A stretch of DNA of 64,000 nucleotides from Deltaproteobacteria bacterium (GTDB taxonomy: Bacteria; Desulfobacterota; Desulfobulbia; Desulfobulbales; Desulfurivibrionaceae), in NCBI GenBank assembly GCA_021811385.1, contig JAJZPC010000002.1, positions 1 to 64,000 of the forward strand. Direction: 5' to 3'. The translations under genes and the position numbers were made by a program. The number at the start of each line of letters is the position of its first letter. Within the stretch, counting starts at the first letter, position 1. Below the pieces are notes generated by a model. The model did not search any database, had not been told where the DNA came from, and was given only the letters and a program-made list of their open reading frames with translations. Positions 48,527-58,686 of this stretch are shown piece by piece.

Positions 48527-49405
48527 ATGCGATTGAGAGAAATGCAAAAAATAATTTCACAGGCAAATATTGAAGAAGGAAAATTGGTTTCTGTACAATC
48601 TGGCATGAGTAACATTAATAACTTCAAGAAATTATTAAGTATTGTGGGAAACCTGCCAATATTTGATGATGAAATAAAATATATTTATGAGTCTCCCCTC
48701 TATGAAACTAGCTCAGACTCCATGCAGATATCTTCAGATAGCGTAAGAAGAGAAATTTTTCGTCGCGCTAATCATATATATTTTTCCACCATTTCTCTTG
48801 TTAGATTATTTGGCAATATGATTGATGAACTTAATGATGAAACTATATCAATCAAGATAAGAGAAAGTTCTGATTTTGATATAATCATAAAAGATCTAGA
48901 AAAAATACAATCATGCATTTCTCAAATCATAAATCACCCAGAAATTGGTGGGAAGCTTGAGCTAAACTCATGGGAGTATGGATCAAAGTGGATGAATTTA
49001 TATCTTGGCTCTATACTAGCCGTAAGCATTGTTGCGAGTGCTGCTTGGTCAGGAGCTGTTGTAAACAAAAAAATTCAAGAAGGTAGAATTCTATCAGAAT
49101 ATGCACGAGGGTTATCAATAAAGAATGAAGCCATGGAAGAGATTAGAATCAAGCAAGAAGAGGCAATAACACGACTTATAAATGAAGAAGCAAAACGAAT
49201 TCAAGTTGAATTTTACAATAATGACAATAACAATGAGGATCTTGAAAGATTAAAATATTCCATAAAAATGTTTTCAGAACTTATTGAAAATGGAACAGAG
49301 GTGCATCCAGCATTGACAGCGCCTGAAACAGTACAAAATCTTTTCCCTGATTTTGCTAAGCTTGACACAATTACTTCGAAGATAAAGCTTCTGTCTGATA
49401 AATAA
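48527..49405 (+). CDS. AT-rich hypothetical protein with one TM segment and charged coiled-coil-like C-terminal region
   Basis: Long ORF in AT-rich DNA; TM-like LYLGSILAVSIVASAAWSGAVV followed by EEIRIKQEEAITRLINEEAKRI; no family recognised. Confidence 0.6.
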   Translation: MRLREMQKIISQANIEEGKLVSVQSGMSNINNFKKLLSIVGNLPIFDDEIKYIYESPLYETSSDSMQISSDSVRREIFRRANHIYFSTISLVRLFGNMIDELNDETISIKIRESSDFDIIIKDLEKIQSCISQIINHPEIGGKLELNSWEYGSKWMNLYLGSILAVSIVASAAWSGAVVNKKIQEGRILSEYARGLSIKNEAMEEIRIKQEEAITRLINEEAKRIQVEFYNNDNNNEDLERLKYSIKMFSELIENGTEVHPALTAPETVQNLFPDFAKLDTITSKIKLLSDK

Positions 49406-49542
49406 GCTGTCAAATAGGCTTATTAAGCATAATCGAACATCAGGTTTATTTTTTTATATGATCAAAATTTGGGGGCCTTCTTAAAATTTCTATTACAGAT
49501 TATATTGTTATTGCAATATGCTACATGTACAGAGATAGTATT

Positions 49543-50724
49543 CACCTGACACTGCCACCCTTGGCGGGGTGATAAATTACGCCGCTTTTTTTGTTTTTGC
49601 CTCTACGCCGTTCTTTGGTAACTCGTCAGTAAAAGCCCGGGATGGCGTCCGGCCATTCATATTGCGCCCCTGGTGGGTACGTTCTGTGTTGTAGACCTTC
49701 AGGTAAGCATCAAGGTCTACCTGCATCTGCTCCACGGTTTCATACCACTTCTTTCGGCCTTGCAGGCGGAAATGTTCATCGAGCAAGGTGCGGTGTAGCC
49801 GTTCCACAAATCCGTTGCTTTGCGGCCGACGCACTCTGGTAGTGCGGTGTTCGATCCCCTCAAGCTGCAAGAACAACTCGTAAGGATGACGATCAGGGCG
49901 GCCGCAGAACTCCCGCCCGTTGTCGGATAGGATAGTTGTGATCCGCGCTTCGTGTTGCTCGAAAAACGGCAATACGTCCTCGTTGAGCACATGTACCGCC
50001 GTTACCGGCAGCTTGGAGGTGTAGAGACGGCCCCAGGCATAACGGGAATGGCAATCAATGACAGACTGGAGATATACCCGGCCAACACCCTTGAGAACAC
50101 CGACGAAAAAGGTGTCCACCGCTACGAGATCGCCGGTGTGCCTGGTTTCGATGTGCCGCTCACGGAACTCCGGGCTGAACCGTTCCAGCAGGCGAACTTG
50201 GGTGTCGCTGAGATCCAGTTTCTGCTCACGAACTGTTTTTTCGAGGCGCAAAAGCCGGTCGTGCCGACTCTGAAGATTGTGGCGACTCCACACACCCCGG
50301 ACACCACCGGCGCTGACCTGAACGTTTTGCAGGACAAGTTGTTGAGCGACCCGCACCGGTCCGTGGGTTGGCTGATGCAGGCTGTATTCCAGGATTACTT
50401 TTTCAACCTCCTCGCTGACCCGGTTTGGGTGCGGCCCCTTGGGGCCGGGGAGACGATCCAGTAGGCCTTGGGCTCCATGGGTCTGAAAGTTGCGGCGAAT
50501 CTCGTAAAATTGCTGCCGGGAATAGCCCATCACCTGGCAGGCCTTGCTGACGTTGTTTAATTCCGAAGCGAGTTCTAGCAAACTGAGCTTCCTTCGTGCT
50601 ACTTTGTGTTTGGTGGTCATGACGCTCTCCTGTTTTGAGGTTGTTGATGAAGCTTCGCAACTCCATCTTTACCCCAACCAAGGGAGGCATGACCACCTCT
50701 TCATAAGAGGCTGACTGTCAGGTT
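49543..50724 (-). mobile_element. IS481-family-like insertion sequence
   Basis: Transposase ORF bounded by candidate ends ACCTGACACTG... (left) and ...CAGTCAGGTT (right; reverse complement CCTGACTG/CCTGACAGTC). Confidence 0.65.
49577..50620 (-). CDS. IS481-like transposase, HTH plus integrase core (DDE)
   Basis: LLELASELNNVSKACQVMGYSRQQFYEIRR...TGDLVAVDTFFVG...TTILSDNGREFCGRPD...TRVRRPQSNGFVERLHRTLLDEHF. Confidence 0.92.
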   Translation of the reverse strand: MTTKHKVARRKLSLLELASELNNVSKACQVMGYSRQQFYEIRRNFQTHGAQGLLDRLPGPKGPHPNRVSEEVEKVILEYSLHQPTHGPVRVAQQLVLQNVQVSAGGVRGVWSRHNLQSRHDRLLRLEKTVREQKLDLSDTQVRLLERFSPEFRERHIETRHTGDLVAVDTFFVGVLKGVGRVYLQSVIDCHSRYAWGRLYTSKLPVTAVHVLNEDVLPFFEQHEARITTILSDNGREFCGRPDRHPYELFLQLEGIEHRTTRVRRPQSNGFVERLHRTLLDEHFRLQGRKKWYETVEQMQVDLDAYLKVYNTERTHQGRNMNGRTPSRAFTDELPKNGVEAKTKKAA

Positions 50725-50944
50725 ATAACCATCTCAATACATGCTACACAACAAGTTCGAATAAGACCTCCGCACCATACACGACAAGGGTTTTCAGGGT
50801 TTCCCCTGAAAACCCTTTTTTTGGCCCACCGCTGTTCTTTGCCAAAATGTGGTATAAGAAAAGAGAGAAAATCCAGCGTTGCTCAAGAACCTTCCCCTGG
50901 CCGCCACACCATCTGGCCAGGAAATCCGAGGAGGAAAACCGCGC

Positions 50945-53485
50945 ATGCTTGACCAAGTTTTTCCGGCGCTGATCCAAAACGCCGCCCTGCTGCTGGCCAT
51001 GGCCTTTATCTATGACGTGACCACCACGCGCTACAGGTTGAAACAGCCGGGTTTGCCGATGCAACTCTCCATCGGCATGGCCCTCGGACTCCTCGGCATT
51101 ATCATCATGCTCTCCCCCTGGCGCTATGTGCCAGGGATTGTCTTTGACACCCGCTCGGTGCTGCTCGGCATCTCGGGCCTTTTTTTCGGGGTGGCCCCAA
51201 CCGCCATGGCCATGGCAATGACCGCCGCCTTTCGCCTCTTCCAAGGCGGCGCCGCGGCCTGGACAGGGGTGGCGGTCATCCTGAGCACCGGCGCCATCGG
51301 CCTCGTCTGGCAGCAGCACCGCCGCCGGCCGCTGAAAGATCTTACCTGGAAGGACCTGTACCTCTTCGGATTCCTCGTCCATCTTGACATGCTGGCAATG
51401 ATGCTCACCCTGCCGTGGAACACGGCCCGGCAGGTGCTTGCCCAGATCAGCCTGCCGGTGCTGACAATCTGTCCTCTTGCCACGGCCTTGCTGGGACTCC
51501 TCATGGTCAACCGGCTGCGGCGGGAGGATTTCATCACGCAACTGCAAGCAGGGAAAGAACAGCTTCGCCTGGCGCTCATGGCTGCCAACCAGGGACTCTA
51601 CGACCTCAATGTCCAGACCGGCGAAGCCACGGTCAGTCCGGAATACGCCACCATGCTCGAATACGATCCGGATGAATTTCATGAGACCAACGCCAAATGG
51701 ATCGAGCGGCTGCACCCCGCTGACCGGGAATCCGTAGCCGCGGCGTATCGCGATTACATCGCGGGCAAGACTCCGGAGTACCGTGTGGAGTTCCGGCAAC
51801 AAACCAAAGCGGGGGAGTGGAAATGGATTCTCTCCCTCGGCAAGGTGGTGGAATACGACTCCACCGGCCGCCCCCTGCGCATGCTCGGCACCCACACCGA
51901 TATCACCGAGCGCAAGCAAGCCGAAGAGGCGCTTGAGGAAAGCGAAAAACGATTCCGTTCCCTGTTTGAGGATGTTCCCAATATCGCGGTGCAAGGCTAT
52001 GACCGGCAACGCCGCGTTGTTTTCTGGAACACGGCAAGCGAGGGGCTGTATGGTTTTTCGCGGGAGGAAGCGCTGGGGCGGCACCTTGAAGAGCTCATCA
52101 TTCCGCCGGAGATGCGGGACGGGGTCATTGAGGCGATCAACTCCTGGCTGAATCAAGGAATCGCGATTCCGGCCGGAGAATTGGTGCTGCAAAAAAAGGG
52201 GGGGCAACCCGTCAACGTTTTCTCAAGCCATGTCATGCAACTCAACATCCACGGTGAAGCCGAGATGTACTGCGTTGATATTGACCTCACCGAACGCAAA
52301 CGGAGCGAAGCGGAAAGGGATAAACTGCAGGCCCAACTGCTCCAATCCCAAAAGATGGAGCTGGTGGGCAGACTGGCCGGCGGAGTGGCCCATGACTTCA
52401 ACAACATGCTGCAGACGATAATCGGGTACAGCGATCTCGCCCTCGCCCAGATTGAGGCGGCAAGCCCCGTGCATGATGGGCTTCTGGAAATCCGCAAGGC
52501 AGCGATGCGTTCCGCCGATCTCACCCGTCAGCTCCTCGCCTTTGCCCGCAAGCAGGCGGTGAGCCCTAAAATCCTCGACCTGAACGACACCGTTGCCGGC
52601 ATGCTGAAAATGCTCCAGCGGCTCATCGGCGAGGATATCGATCTTGCCTGGGTGCCTGGCCATTCCCTGTGGCCCGTGAAAATTGACCCTTCCCAACTCG
52701 ATCAGATCCTGGCCAACCTGGCGGTCAACGCCCGTGACGCCATTACCGACACCGGCAAAATCACCATCGAAACGGAAAATATCTCCCTGAATGCCGCCTA
52801 TTGCGCCGACCACCCGGAAACCATTCCCGGCGAATATGTCCTGTTGGTGGTGAGCGACAACGGCTGCGGCATGGACAAGGAAACCCTGGCCCAGATCTTC
52901 GAGCCTTTCTTCACCACCAAGATGCAGGGCAAGGGCACCGGTCTGGGGCTGGCCACCGTCTATGGCATCGTCCGGCAGAACAACGGCTTTATCAATGTGT
53001 ACAGCGAGCCCGGCCAGGGCACCACCTTCCGCATCTATCTGCCCAGCTTCGCCAACGAAATGGTTTCAGCGGAGATTCGCCGGGAAGAAGAAGCCCGCGG
53101 GGGCACGGAAACGGTGCTGGTGGTGGAAGACGATGCCGCGATTCTGAATCTCGGCACGACGATTCTCCAACGCCTGGGATACACGGTGCTTGCCGCCAAC
53201 ACGCCCATGGCGGCCCTTGAGCTGGCCACAGAATATGCCGGGGAAATAGACCTGCTCATCACCGACGTGGTGATGCCCGAAATGAATGGCCGCGAGCTGG
53301 TGCAGCGGCTCTCCGCCCTCCGCCCGGCAATGCACTGTCTCTACATGTCGGGTTATACGGCAAACGTCATCGCCCATCACGGCGTCTTGGACCCGGGCAT
53401 CCACTTTATCCAGAAGCCTTTTTCCATCGACGACCTGGCCCGCTCGGTTCGAGAAACCCTGCGAGACGAGAAAAAAAATCCGTAA
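50945..53485 (+). CDS. Hybrid sensor histidine kinase: 5TMR-LYT-like membrane domain, PAS domains, HisKA/HATPase, receiver
   Basis: [27 protein letters not shown] segments; [52 protein letters not shown]...[12 protein letters not shown]. Confidence 0.92.
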   Translation: MLDQVFPALIQNAALLLAMAFIYDVTTTRYRLKQPGLPMQLSIGMALGLLGIIIMLSPWRYVPGIVFDTRSVLLGISGLFFGVAPTAMAMAMTAAFRLFQGGAAAWTGVAVILSTGAIGLVWQQHRRRPLKDLTWKDLYLFGFLVHLDMLAMMLTLPWNTARQVLAQISLPVLTICPLATALLGLLMVNRLRREDFITQLQAGKEQLRLALMAANQGLYDLNVQTGEATVSPEYATMLEYDPDEFHETNAKWIERLHPADRESVAAAYRDYIAGKTPEYRVEFRQQTKAGEWKWILSLGKVVEYDSTGRPLRMLGTHTDITERKQAEEALEESEKRFRSLFEDVPNIAVQGYDRQRRVVFWNTASEGLYGFSREEALGRHLEELIIPPEMRDGVIEAINSWLNQGIAIPAGELVLQKKGGQPVNVFSSHVMQLNIHGEAEMYCVDIDLTERKRSEAERDKLQAQLLQSQKMELVGRLAGGVAHDFNNMLQTIIGYSDLALAQIEAASPVHDGLLEIRKAAMRSADLTRQLLAFARKQAVSPKILDLNDTVAGMLKMLQRLIGEDIDLAWVPGHSLWPVKIDPSQLDQILANLAVNARDAITDTGKITIETENISLNAAYCADHPETIPGEYVLLVVSDNGCGMDKETLAQIFEPFFTTKMQGKGTGLGLATVYGIVRQNNGFINVYSEPGQGTTFRIYLPSFANEMVSAEIRREEEARGGTETVLVVEDDAAILNLGTTILQRLGYTVLAANTPMAALELATEYAGEIDLLITDVVMPEMNGRELVQRLSALRPAMHCLYMSGYTANVIAHHGVLDPGIHFIQKPFSIDDLARSVRETLRDEKKNP

Positions 53486-53617
53486 CCCATGCGGCGGCAT
53501 TAAATTGTTAATTCCCCTTTCTTTCCGGCGGGAGAACGTGATAAACTTTTCTGGCTCGCTTGAAAACACGCCGATGAAAAAGGGTTTTTCCGTTACAATC
53601 AGCCTCGGGACAAAGAC

Positions 53618-54121
53618 ATGACACAGGAACCCGCACAAAAGATTTTCGTGAAAGAGGATAACAGCGCGAAAATACACTGCGAGTCATGCGGGCTGATAAA
53701 AACGGTGTATCTGCAGAATCTTTCCTCCCTGACGTCCGTGGTTCGGATTCGCTGCGCCTGCGCCGCTGTTTTTCCGGTGCGGTTCGAGTACCGGAAATTT
53801 TATCGCAAGGCCACCAATCTTGAAGGAACCTACCAGATGCTTTTCGATGAGAGGGATATCCCCGAATTTTCCCAGGCCAAAAAAACCATAAACTGCCGGA
53901 TTGAAAACATCTCCATGCATGGCGCCGGAGTCACGGTTCTTGGCCGGCACAGGATCGTAACGCAGGCCCGGCTCATCCTGGGCTTTACCTTGGATAACCC
54001 CAAAAGAACCTGGATAGAAAAAACCGGCGTGGTGCAACTGGTCGAAGGGCCTTACCTTGGGCTGCGTTTTGACGAACCCGCCAGCACCGACAGGGAACTG
54101 GGCTTTTATTTGATGCCATAG
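53618..54121 (+). CDS. PilZ domain-containing protein
   Basis: RKFYRKATNLEGTYQM...INCRIENISMHGAGVTVLGRHRI...VVQLVEGPYLGLRF. Confidence 0.75.
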   Translation: MTQEPAQKIFVKEDNSAKIHCESCGLIKTVYLQNLSSLTSVVRIRCACAAVFPVRFEYRKFYRKATNLEGTYQMLFDERDIPEFSQAKKTINCRIENISMHGAGVTVLGRHRIVTQARLILGFTLDNPKRTWIEKTGVVQLVEGPYLGLRFDEPASTDRELGFYLMP

Positions 54122-54206
54122 CCTGCTCTCCTGGGTCGAAACCGCGGCACAGCCTCCCTTGTGTGTCCCCGGCGCCTTCATCCCTTCCTCCCCATCGCCA
54201 TGACCA

Positions 54207-55559
54207 TTGCCAGGACTTTTCTTTGTGCCGACCCATGACCTGTTCATAACCAATGCCACGCTTCTGGCGAATCCGGCCGACGGCCGGGTGCAGGAGGCGG
54301 CCTACCTTGCCGTGCGGGACGGGGCCATTGCCGGAATCGGCGCCATGGCCGACCTGCCCGTGCCAGCCCCAGCCCTGGCGGAGCGGATCATTGATGCCGC
54401 AGACAACCTGGTCATGCCGGGGCTGATCAACTGCCACTGCCATGGCGCCATGACCCTCTTCCGGGGGCTGGCGGATGACCTGCCGCTCATGACCTGGCTC
54501 ACGGAGCACATCTTCCCCAGCGAGGCGCGGCTGGTCGATGCGGAGATGGTCTATTGGTGCAGCAAGCTTGCCGCCGCCGAGATGATCCTGGGTGGCACCA
54601 CCACGGTGGCGGACGCTTATTTCCATGAAGATGCGGCGGCGCGGGCCTTTTGCGAGGCGGGAATGCGGGCGGTGGCTGCCCAGGGGATCATCGATTTTCC
54701 CGCCCCGGGCGTGCCGGACCCGAAAGAAAACATCACGCAGGCAGCAAATTTTCTCTCGGCCTGGCAGGGGAAAAACTCCCTGCTCACCCCGGCCCTGTTT
54801 TGCCATTCCCCTTACACCTGCGGCGCGGATACCCTGCAACGGGCCAAGGAATTGGCCCGCGAGGCAGGCAGCCTTTTTTTCATCCATCTTGCCGAAACCA
54901 AAGGGGAGGTGGCGCAGAGCACGAGACAGCACGGCCGCACCCCGGCGGGGTTGCTCCACTCCCTCGGGTTGCTGGATGAACAGACAATCTGCGTGCACTC
55001 TGTCTGGCTGGGAAAGGAGGACATCGAACTGCTGCGGGAGAGCGGGGCCAAGATGGTCACCTGCCCGGAGAGCAACATGAAGCTCGGCTCTGGCATCGCA
55101 CCCCTGGCCGCGCTCCTCGCCGCCGGGGTTCCGGTGGGCTTGGGCACGGACGGCTGCGCCAGCAATAACGATCTGGATCTTTTTCAGGAGATGGGATGTT
55201 GCGCCAGGCTGCACAAGGTTGCCGCCCTTGAGCCGACCCGGATGCCTGCCGCCGGAGTGCTGGGCATGGCCACCGGCGGGGGCGCCGGGGTGCTGGGCAT
55301 GGCCGGGCAGACCGGCCGCCTGGCCATCGGGATGCGGGCGGACTGCATCATCATCGACCACAACCAGCCCCGCCTCACCCCCTTTCATAACTCGGCAACC
55401 CTGGTTTATGCCGGAAGGGGCAGCGATGTCTCCACCGTAATCATTGACGGCAGGGTGATCATGGAGGAGAGACGGCTTCTTTCCTTTGATCTGGAAGAGG
55501 CTCTGGGCGAGGTCCGGCGGTTGGCCAGACGGGTGAAGAGCAGGGGAGTGAAAGGGTGA
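54207..55559 (+). CDS. Amidohydrolase, TrzA/ATZ (MtaD-like SAH/MTA deaminase) family
   Basis: LVMPGLINCHCHGAMTLFRGLADDLPLMTWLTEHIFPSEARLV...VHSVWL...GLGTDGCASNNDLDLFQEM. Confidence 0.92.
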   Translation: MPGLFFVPTHDLFITNATLLANPADGRVQEAAYLAVRDGAIAGIGAMADLPVPAPALAERIIDAADNLVMPGLINCHCHGAMTLFRGLADDLPLMTWLTEHIFPSEARLVDAEMVYWCSKLAAAEMILGGTTTVADAYFHEDAAARAFCEAGMRAVAAQGIIDFPAPGVPDPKENITQAANFLSAWQGKNSLLTPALFCHSPYTCGADTLQRAKELAREAGSLFFIHLAETKGEVAQSTRQHGRTPAGLLHSLGLLDEQTICVHSVWLGKEDIELLRESGAKMVTCPESNMKLGSGIAPLAALLAAGVPVGLGTDGCASNNDLDLFQEMGCCARLHKVAALEPTRMPAAGVLGMATGGGAGVLGMAGQTGRLAIGMRADCIIIDHNQPRLTPFHNSATLVYAGRGSDVSTVIIDGRVIMEERRLLSFDLEEALGEVRRLARRVKSRGVKG

Positions 55560-55599
55560 GCGGCGTGAAGCAAAATCAGGAACAGACTCGGAGCTTGAA

Positions 55600-55742
55600 C
55601 CAGAGTAATCGGTCACAGGGTGCCGCAGATGCGCGAAAGAGGCCTGAGAAGTGTGCTATTGCACACGAACAGGCCGATGACAGCTAAGCGAGCGTGAGCG
55701 AGACTGCGAAGCAGATGCGGTGCCCTGTGGCCGATTACGGGT
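55600..55742 (-). repeat. Structured 3'-end repeat, copy 3 (pcm 3' end)
   Basis: Arms GTAATCGGTCACAGGG (55605-55620) / CCCTGTGGCCGATTAC (55723-55738), 15/16 plus one possible G-U; shared core with an about 27-nt insertion. Confidence 0.85.
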
Positions 55743-56396
55743 TTAGGCCGCCTTCCAGCCATAGGTGCCGACCAGCTTGACAAAGCGAACGCTTTCCACC
55801 TCGGTGGTTGTCACCACGCCCCCTTCTTTTCTGACGACCATGAGGGTTTGCCCTTCCAGATCACCCACCGGTAAAACCATGACCCCCGGGTCGGCCAACT
55901 GATCCACCAGCGGCTGCGGAATCAGCGGCCCGGCGGCGGTGACGATGATCGCCGCAAAGGGGGCATTTTCCGGCCAGCCTTCGGTGCCGTCCGCGACCTT
56001 GCTCATGATGTTGTAGAGCTGGAGCCGGTCGAAGGTGCGCCGGGCGCGGGCCAGCAGGGGCTTGATCCGTTCGACCGTATACACCCGCTCGCAGAGCGCG
56101 GCGAGAATAGCGGACTGATAGCCGCAGCCGGTGCCGATCTCAAGCACCTTCTCCTGCCCGGTGAGCTGGAGCAACTGGGTCATGAGGGCCACCACATAGG
56201 GCTGGGAAATGGTCTGCCCCTGGCCGATGGGCAGGGGAAAATCCCCATAGGCTTGGGCATGCAGCGCATCGGAGACAAAAAGATGGCGGGGAACCACCTC
56301 CATGGCATGGAGCACCGCCGGATCATCGATGCCCCTGGGGAGCAATTGCTCCTCGACCATGCGGGTCCGGAATTTTTCGTACTTGTTACTCCGCAC
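55743..56396 (-). CDS. pcm: Protein-L-isoaspartate O-methyltransferase
   Basis: MVEEQLLPRGIDDPAVLHAMEVVPRHLFV...GQTISQPYVVALMTQLL...VLEIGTGCGYQSAILA; GTG start inferred. Confidence 0.94.
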   Translation of the reverse strand: MRSNKYEKFRTRMVEEQLLPRGIDDPAVLHAMEVVPRHLFVSDALHAQAYGDFPLPIGQGQTISQPYVVALMTQLLQLTGQEKVLEIGTGCGYQSAILAALCERVYTVERIKPLLARARRTFDRLQLYNIMSKVADGTEGWPENAPFAAIIVTAAGPLIPQPLVDQLADPGVMVLPVGDLEGQTLMVVRKEGGVVTTTEVESVRFVKLVGTYGWKAA

Positions 56397-56778
56397 GCGG
56401 TCCACTAACGTCAATGCCGCTTTCCTTGAGTTCCTCTTCGTTGTAGGCGCGATAGAGGCAGGTGGAAACCGTGTCCCCGGCAAAGGTTATGGTCACCACA
56501 TCATAGTTTTCCGAACCGAGCTTGGCCCCGATGTAAGGGGTTTTTCTCAGAAGGCTTTGCTTCACCTCGCGGTAGACCCAGATCTCGCCTTGCTCTCCTT
56601 TCTGTTTGTAATCGGGGGCGCCAAGGGTGGCAAGCACCTCCTTCTGGGTCAGGTTGGGCGTAATCAGGCAGATATCCGATGAAAGATGGCGCACTGGTTC
56701 CCGGTAAAAACAGCCTGAACCGAGAAACCCCAGCAGACAGAGGCACACGACAAAACGCACGGGGAAACCATATCTCAT
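56386..56778 (-). CDS. Small lipoprotein, SmpA/BamE-like
   Basis: Lipobox LLGFLGSGCF; PNLTQKEVLATLGAPDYKQKGEQGEIWVY. Confidence 0.6.
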   Translation of the reverse strand: MRYGFPVRFVVCLCLLGFLGSGCFYREPVRHLSSDICLITPNLTQKEVLATLGAPDYKQKGEQGEIWVYREVKQSLLRKTPYIGAKLGSENYDVVTITFAGDTVSTCLYRAYNEEELKESGIDVSGPRAE

Positions 56779-57036
56779 TTTTCTCTCCTCCGAGAAAAGG
56801 GTTGGCGCAAACGCACGGGCGGGAAAAAAGTAGCGCGATTGGCTCTATTTTGCAAGAAACCGTCCGCCGGGTTTTACCCGGCTGGCCACACTGCAATTGC
56901 TTTTTTGCAACGGATACGGGAGAATGTCTTGACCATCCGTGAAGATATATAATAAAGTTGTAGCGTTATCCATACTTTTTTTCTTGACGGGCCAGCAGTT
57001 TGAACGCCGGCCCCACTGTAAGAAGGGAGATCCACC

Positions 57037-57837
57037 ATGCGTTGCCCGAAATGCGGCTATATCTCGTTTGACCGGCAAAGATCCTGCGGCAAGTGCAGCA
57101 ATGACTTAACCGCCGTGGCGGAACAGCTCCAAGGCACGGCGGGCAAGGCCGCGGCCCCGTTTTTCCTTGGCGCGGTCCTGGGGCAACAAACACCCGTCTA
57201 CAATGAGCAAAGCTCCGCTCTCCACGAGGATGAGGAAGAAGAGACTCTTACCTTGGACGAGCTGGAGGCGGAAGCTCCGGTCGCGGACGAAGAAGAGCTC
57301 GATTTCGCAGGAGCCCCCCTGGACGAGGACGACCTGCAAGACCAGCCCCTGCCATCCCTCGGTCTCGAAGATATCGATGTTTCAGACCTTGTGCCGCCCC
57401 GGGAAGAGGAAGAAGAACCGGTGCTCTCCCTTGAAGACGAACACACGGAAGCAAGCCTGGCCCAAGAGGCAGAGGATTCCCTCATGGGGATGGATCTTCC
57501 CAGCCTTGAGCCCGAAGACCTTTTCGGGGTTGGCGAACACGAAAACCTCCCCGGCGATCGCGGCAACGAAGCAGAGCCCTCGTCCGCCACGGAAGACGAG
57601 GAGATTATCGACCTCTCCTCCCTGATGGGTTTTGAGGAAACGCCGGCGAACCCTGCGGCGGCCACGGAAGACCGCGATGTTCTGGATCTTTCCTTTGGCG
57701 ATGCGCCTGAAGAGCTGCATTTAAGCCTGGACGATGGCGAGCATCCACCGGCTCCGGCCGAGGCGCCCAAAAAAACGGCAAGCACGCTGGCCGACATCCC
57801 GGATCTTGGCCTGACCCTGGAAAACGATGATCAATAA
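57037..57837 (+). CDS. Zinc-ribbon protein with long acidic low-complexity region
   Basis: MRCPKCGYISFDRQRSCGKCSNDL; then D/E-rich repeats (LDEDDLQDQPLPSLGLEDIDVSDLVPPREEEEEP). Confidence 0.7.
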   Translation: MRCPKCGYISFDRQRSCGKCSNDLTAVAEQLQGTAGKAAAPFFLGAVLGQQTPVYNEQSSALHEDEEEETLTLDELEAEAPVADEEELDFAGAPLDEDDLQDQPLPSLGLEDIDVSDLVPPREEEEEPVLSLEDEHTEASLAQEAEDSLMGMDLPSLEPEDLFGVGEHENLPGDRGNEAEPSSATEDEEIIDLSSLMGFEETPANPAAATEDRDVLDLSFGDAPEELHLSLDDGEHPPAPAEAPKKTASTLADIPDLGLTLENDDQ

Positions 57838-58309
57838 GGCAAACGAGACGCCCACACCGGGCGAACCCGTCCCCACGCCCCAATACGCAGGATTCCTGGC
57901 CCGCGGCATGGCCATGGGCATCGATATCCTCCTGATCCACCTTCTCTATTTCTGTTGCCTGTGCGCGGTGGTTGCGGCCCTGTGGGCGCATTCCCCTCAC
58001 TGGCTGGCCCTGATTCCCTCCCTCCTCATGTGCCTGCTCTTGTTCCTGCTTTCTTTTCCCCTGTTCGTGGCGGTATATTTTTTGGCGCTCCATGGTTGGC
58101 AGGGGCAGACCCTGGGCAAGATGTTTTTGGGCCTCCGGGTGGTGCGGGACGACGGCGGGGAGGTGACTCCGGGCCTGGCCTTTCTCCGCTTTATCGGCTT
58201 TTGCCTCTCGATCCTTCCCTGTGGGCTCGGGCTTTTCTGGAGCCTTGTCGACCAGGAAAAATGCGCCTGGCACGACCATCTGGCCGCCACCCGGGTGGTT
58301 ATGAAATAA
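57827..58309 (+). CDS. RDD family membrane protein
   Basis: YAGFLARGMAMGIDILLIHLL...LHGWQGQTLGKMFLGLRVVRDDGGEVTPGLAFLRFIGFCLSILPCGLGLFWSLVDQEKCAWHDHLAATRVV. Confidence 0.88.
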   Translation: MINKANETPTPGEPVPTPQYAGFLARGMAMGIDILLIHLLYFCCLCAVVAALWAHSPHWLALIPSLLMCLLLFLLSFPLFVAVYFLALHGWQGQTLGKMFLGLRVVRDDGGEVTPGLAFLRFIGFCLSILPCGLGLFWSLVDQEKCAWHDHLAATRVVMK

Positions 58310-58371
58310 GCCTGCCCGTGAAATTAGGTTGACAAGCAGGACAGATTTCAATATATGATAGCTACTTTTTT

Positions 58372-58447
58372 GCCGGGATAGCTCAGTCGGTAGAGCATCG
58401 GACTGAAAATCCGAGTGTCCCTGGTTCGAATCCTGGTCCCGGCACCA
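58372..58447 (+). tRNA. tRNA-Phe(GAA), CCA encoded
   Basis: gccgggatagctcagtcggtagagcatcggaCTGAAAAtccgagtgtccctggttcgaatcctggtcccggcacca. Confidence 0.97.
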
Positions 58448-58455
58448 GTAAATCA

Positions 58456-58492
58456 AAGGCCTGCAAGGATTTTTCCTTGCAGGCCTTTTTCT
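58456..58492 (+). terminator. Intrinsic terminator after tRNA-Phe
   Basis: aaggcctgcaaggatttttccttgcaggcc + TTTTTCTTTT. Confidence 0.92.
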
Positions 58493-58686
58493 TTTGGCGC
58501 ACCGTCCGTGGGAGAGCAATCGTTGCTTTTCGGCAAACAAGACTCCTGCACCGCGCGGTGCGCAAAGCGGTGGCAGGCGCGGCCCAGGTCGCTGTCCACC
58601 ACCTGCCAGTGGAAGTTTTTTCTCTAGCGCGGGAGGGGGGCAGCGGGTATGCTGCCTGCGCATAACGTACAGGCGGACCATCTCCT

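Noticed and set aside
50744-52207. 487-aa minus-strand ORF
   Set aside because: Antisense to the hybrid sensor kinase; no recognisable motifs.
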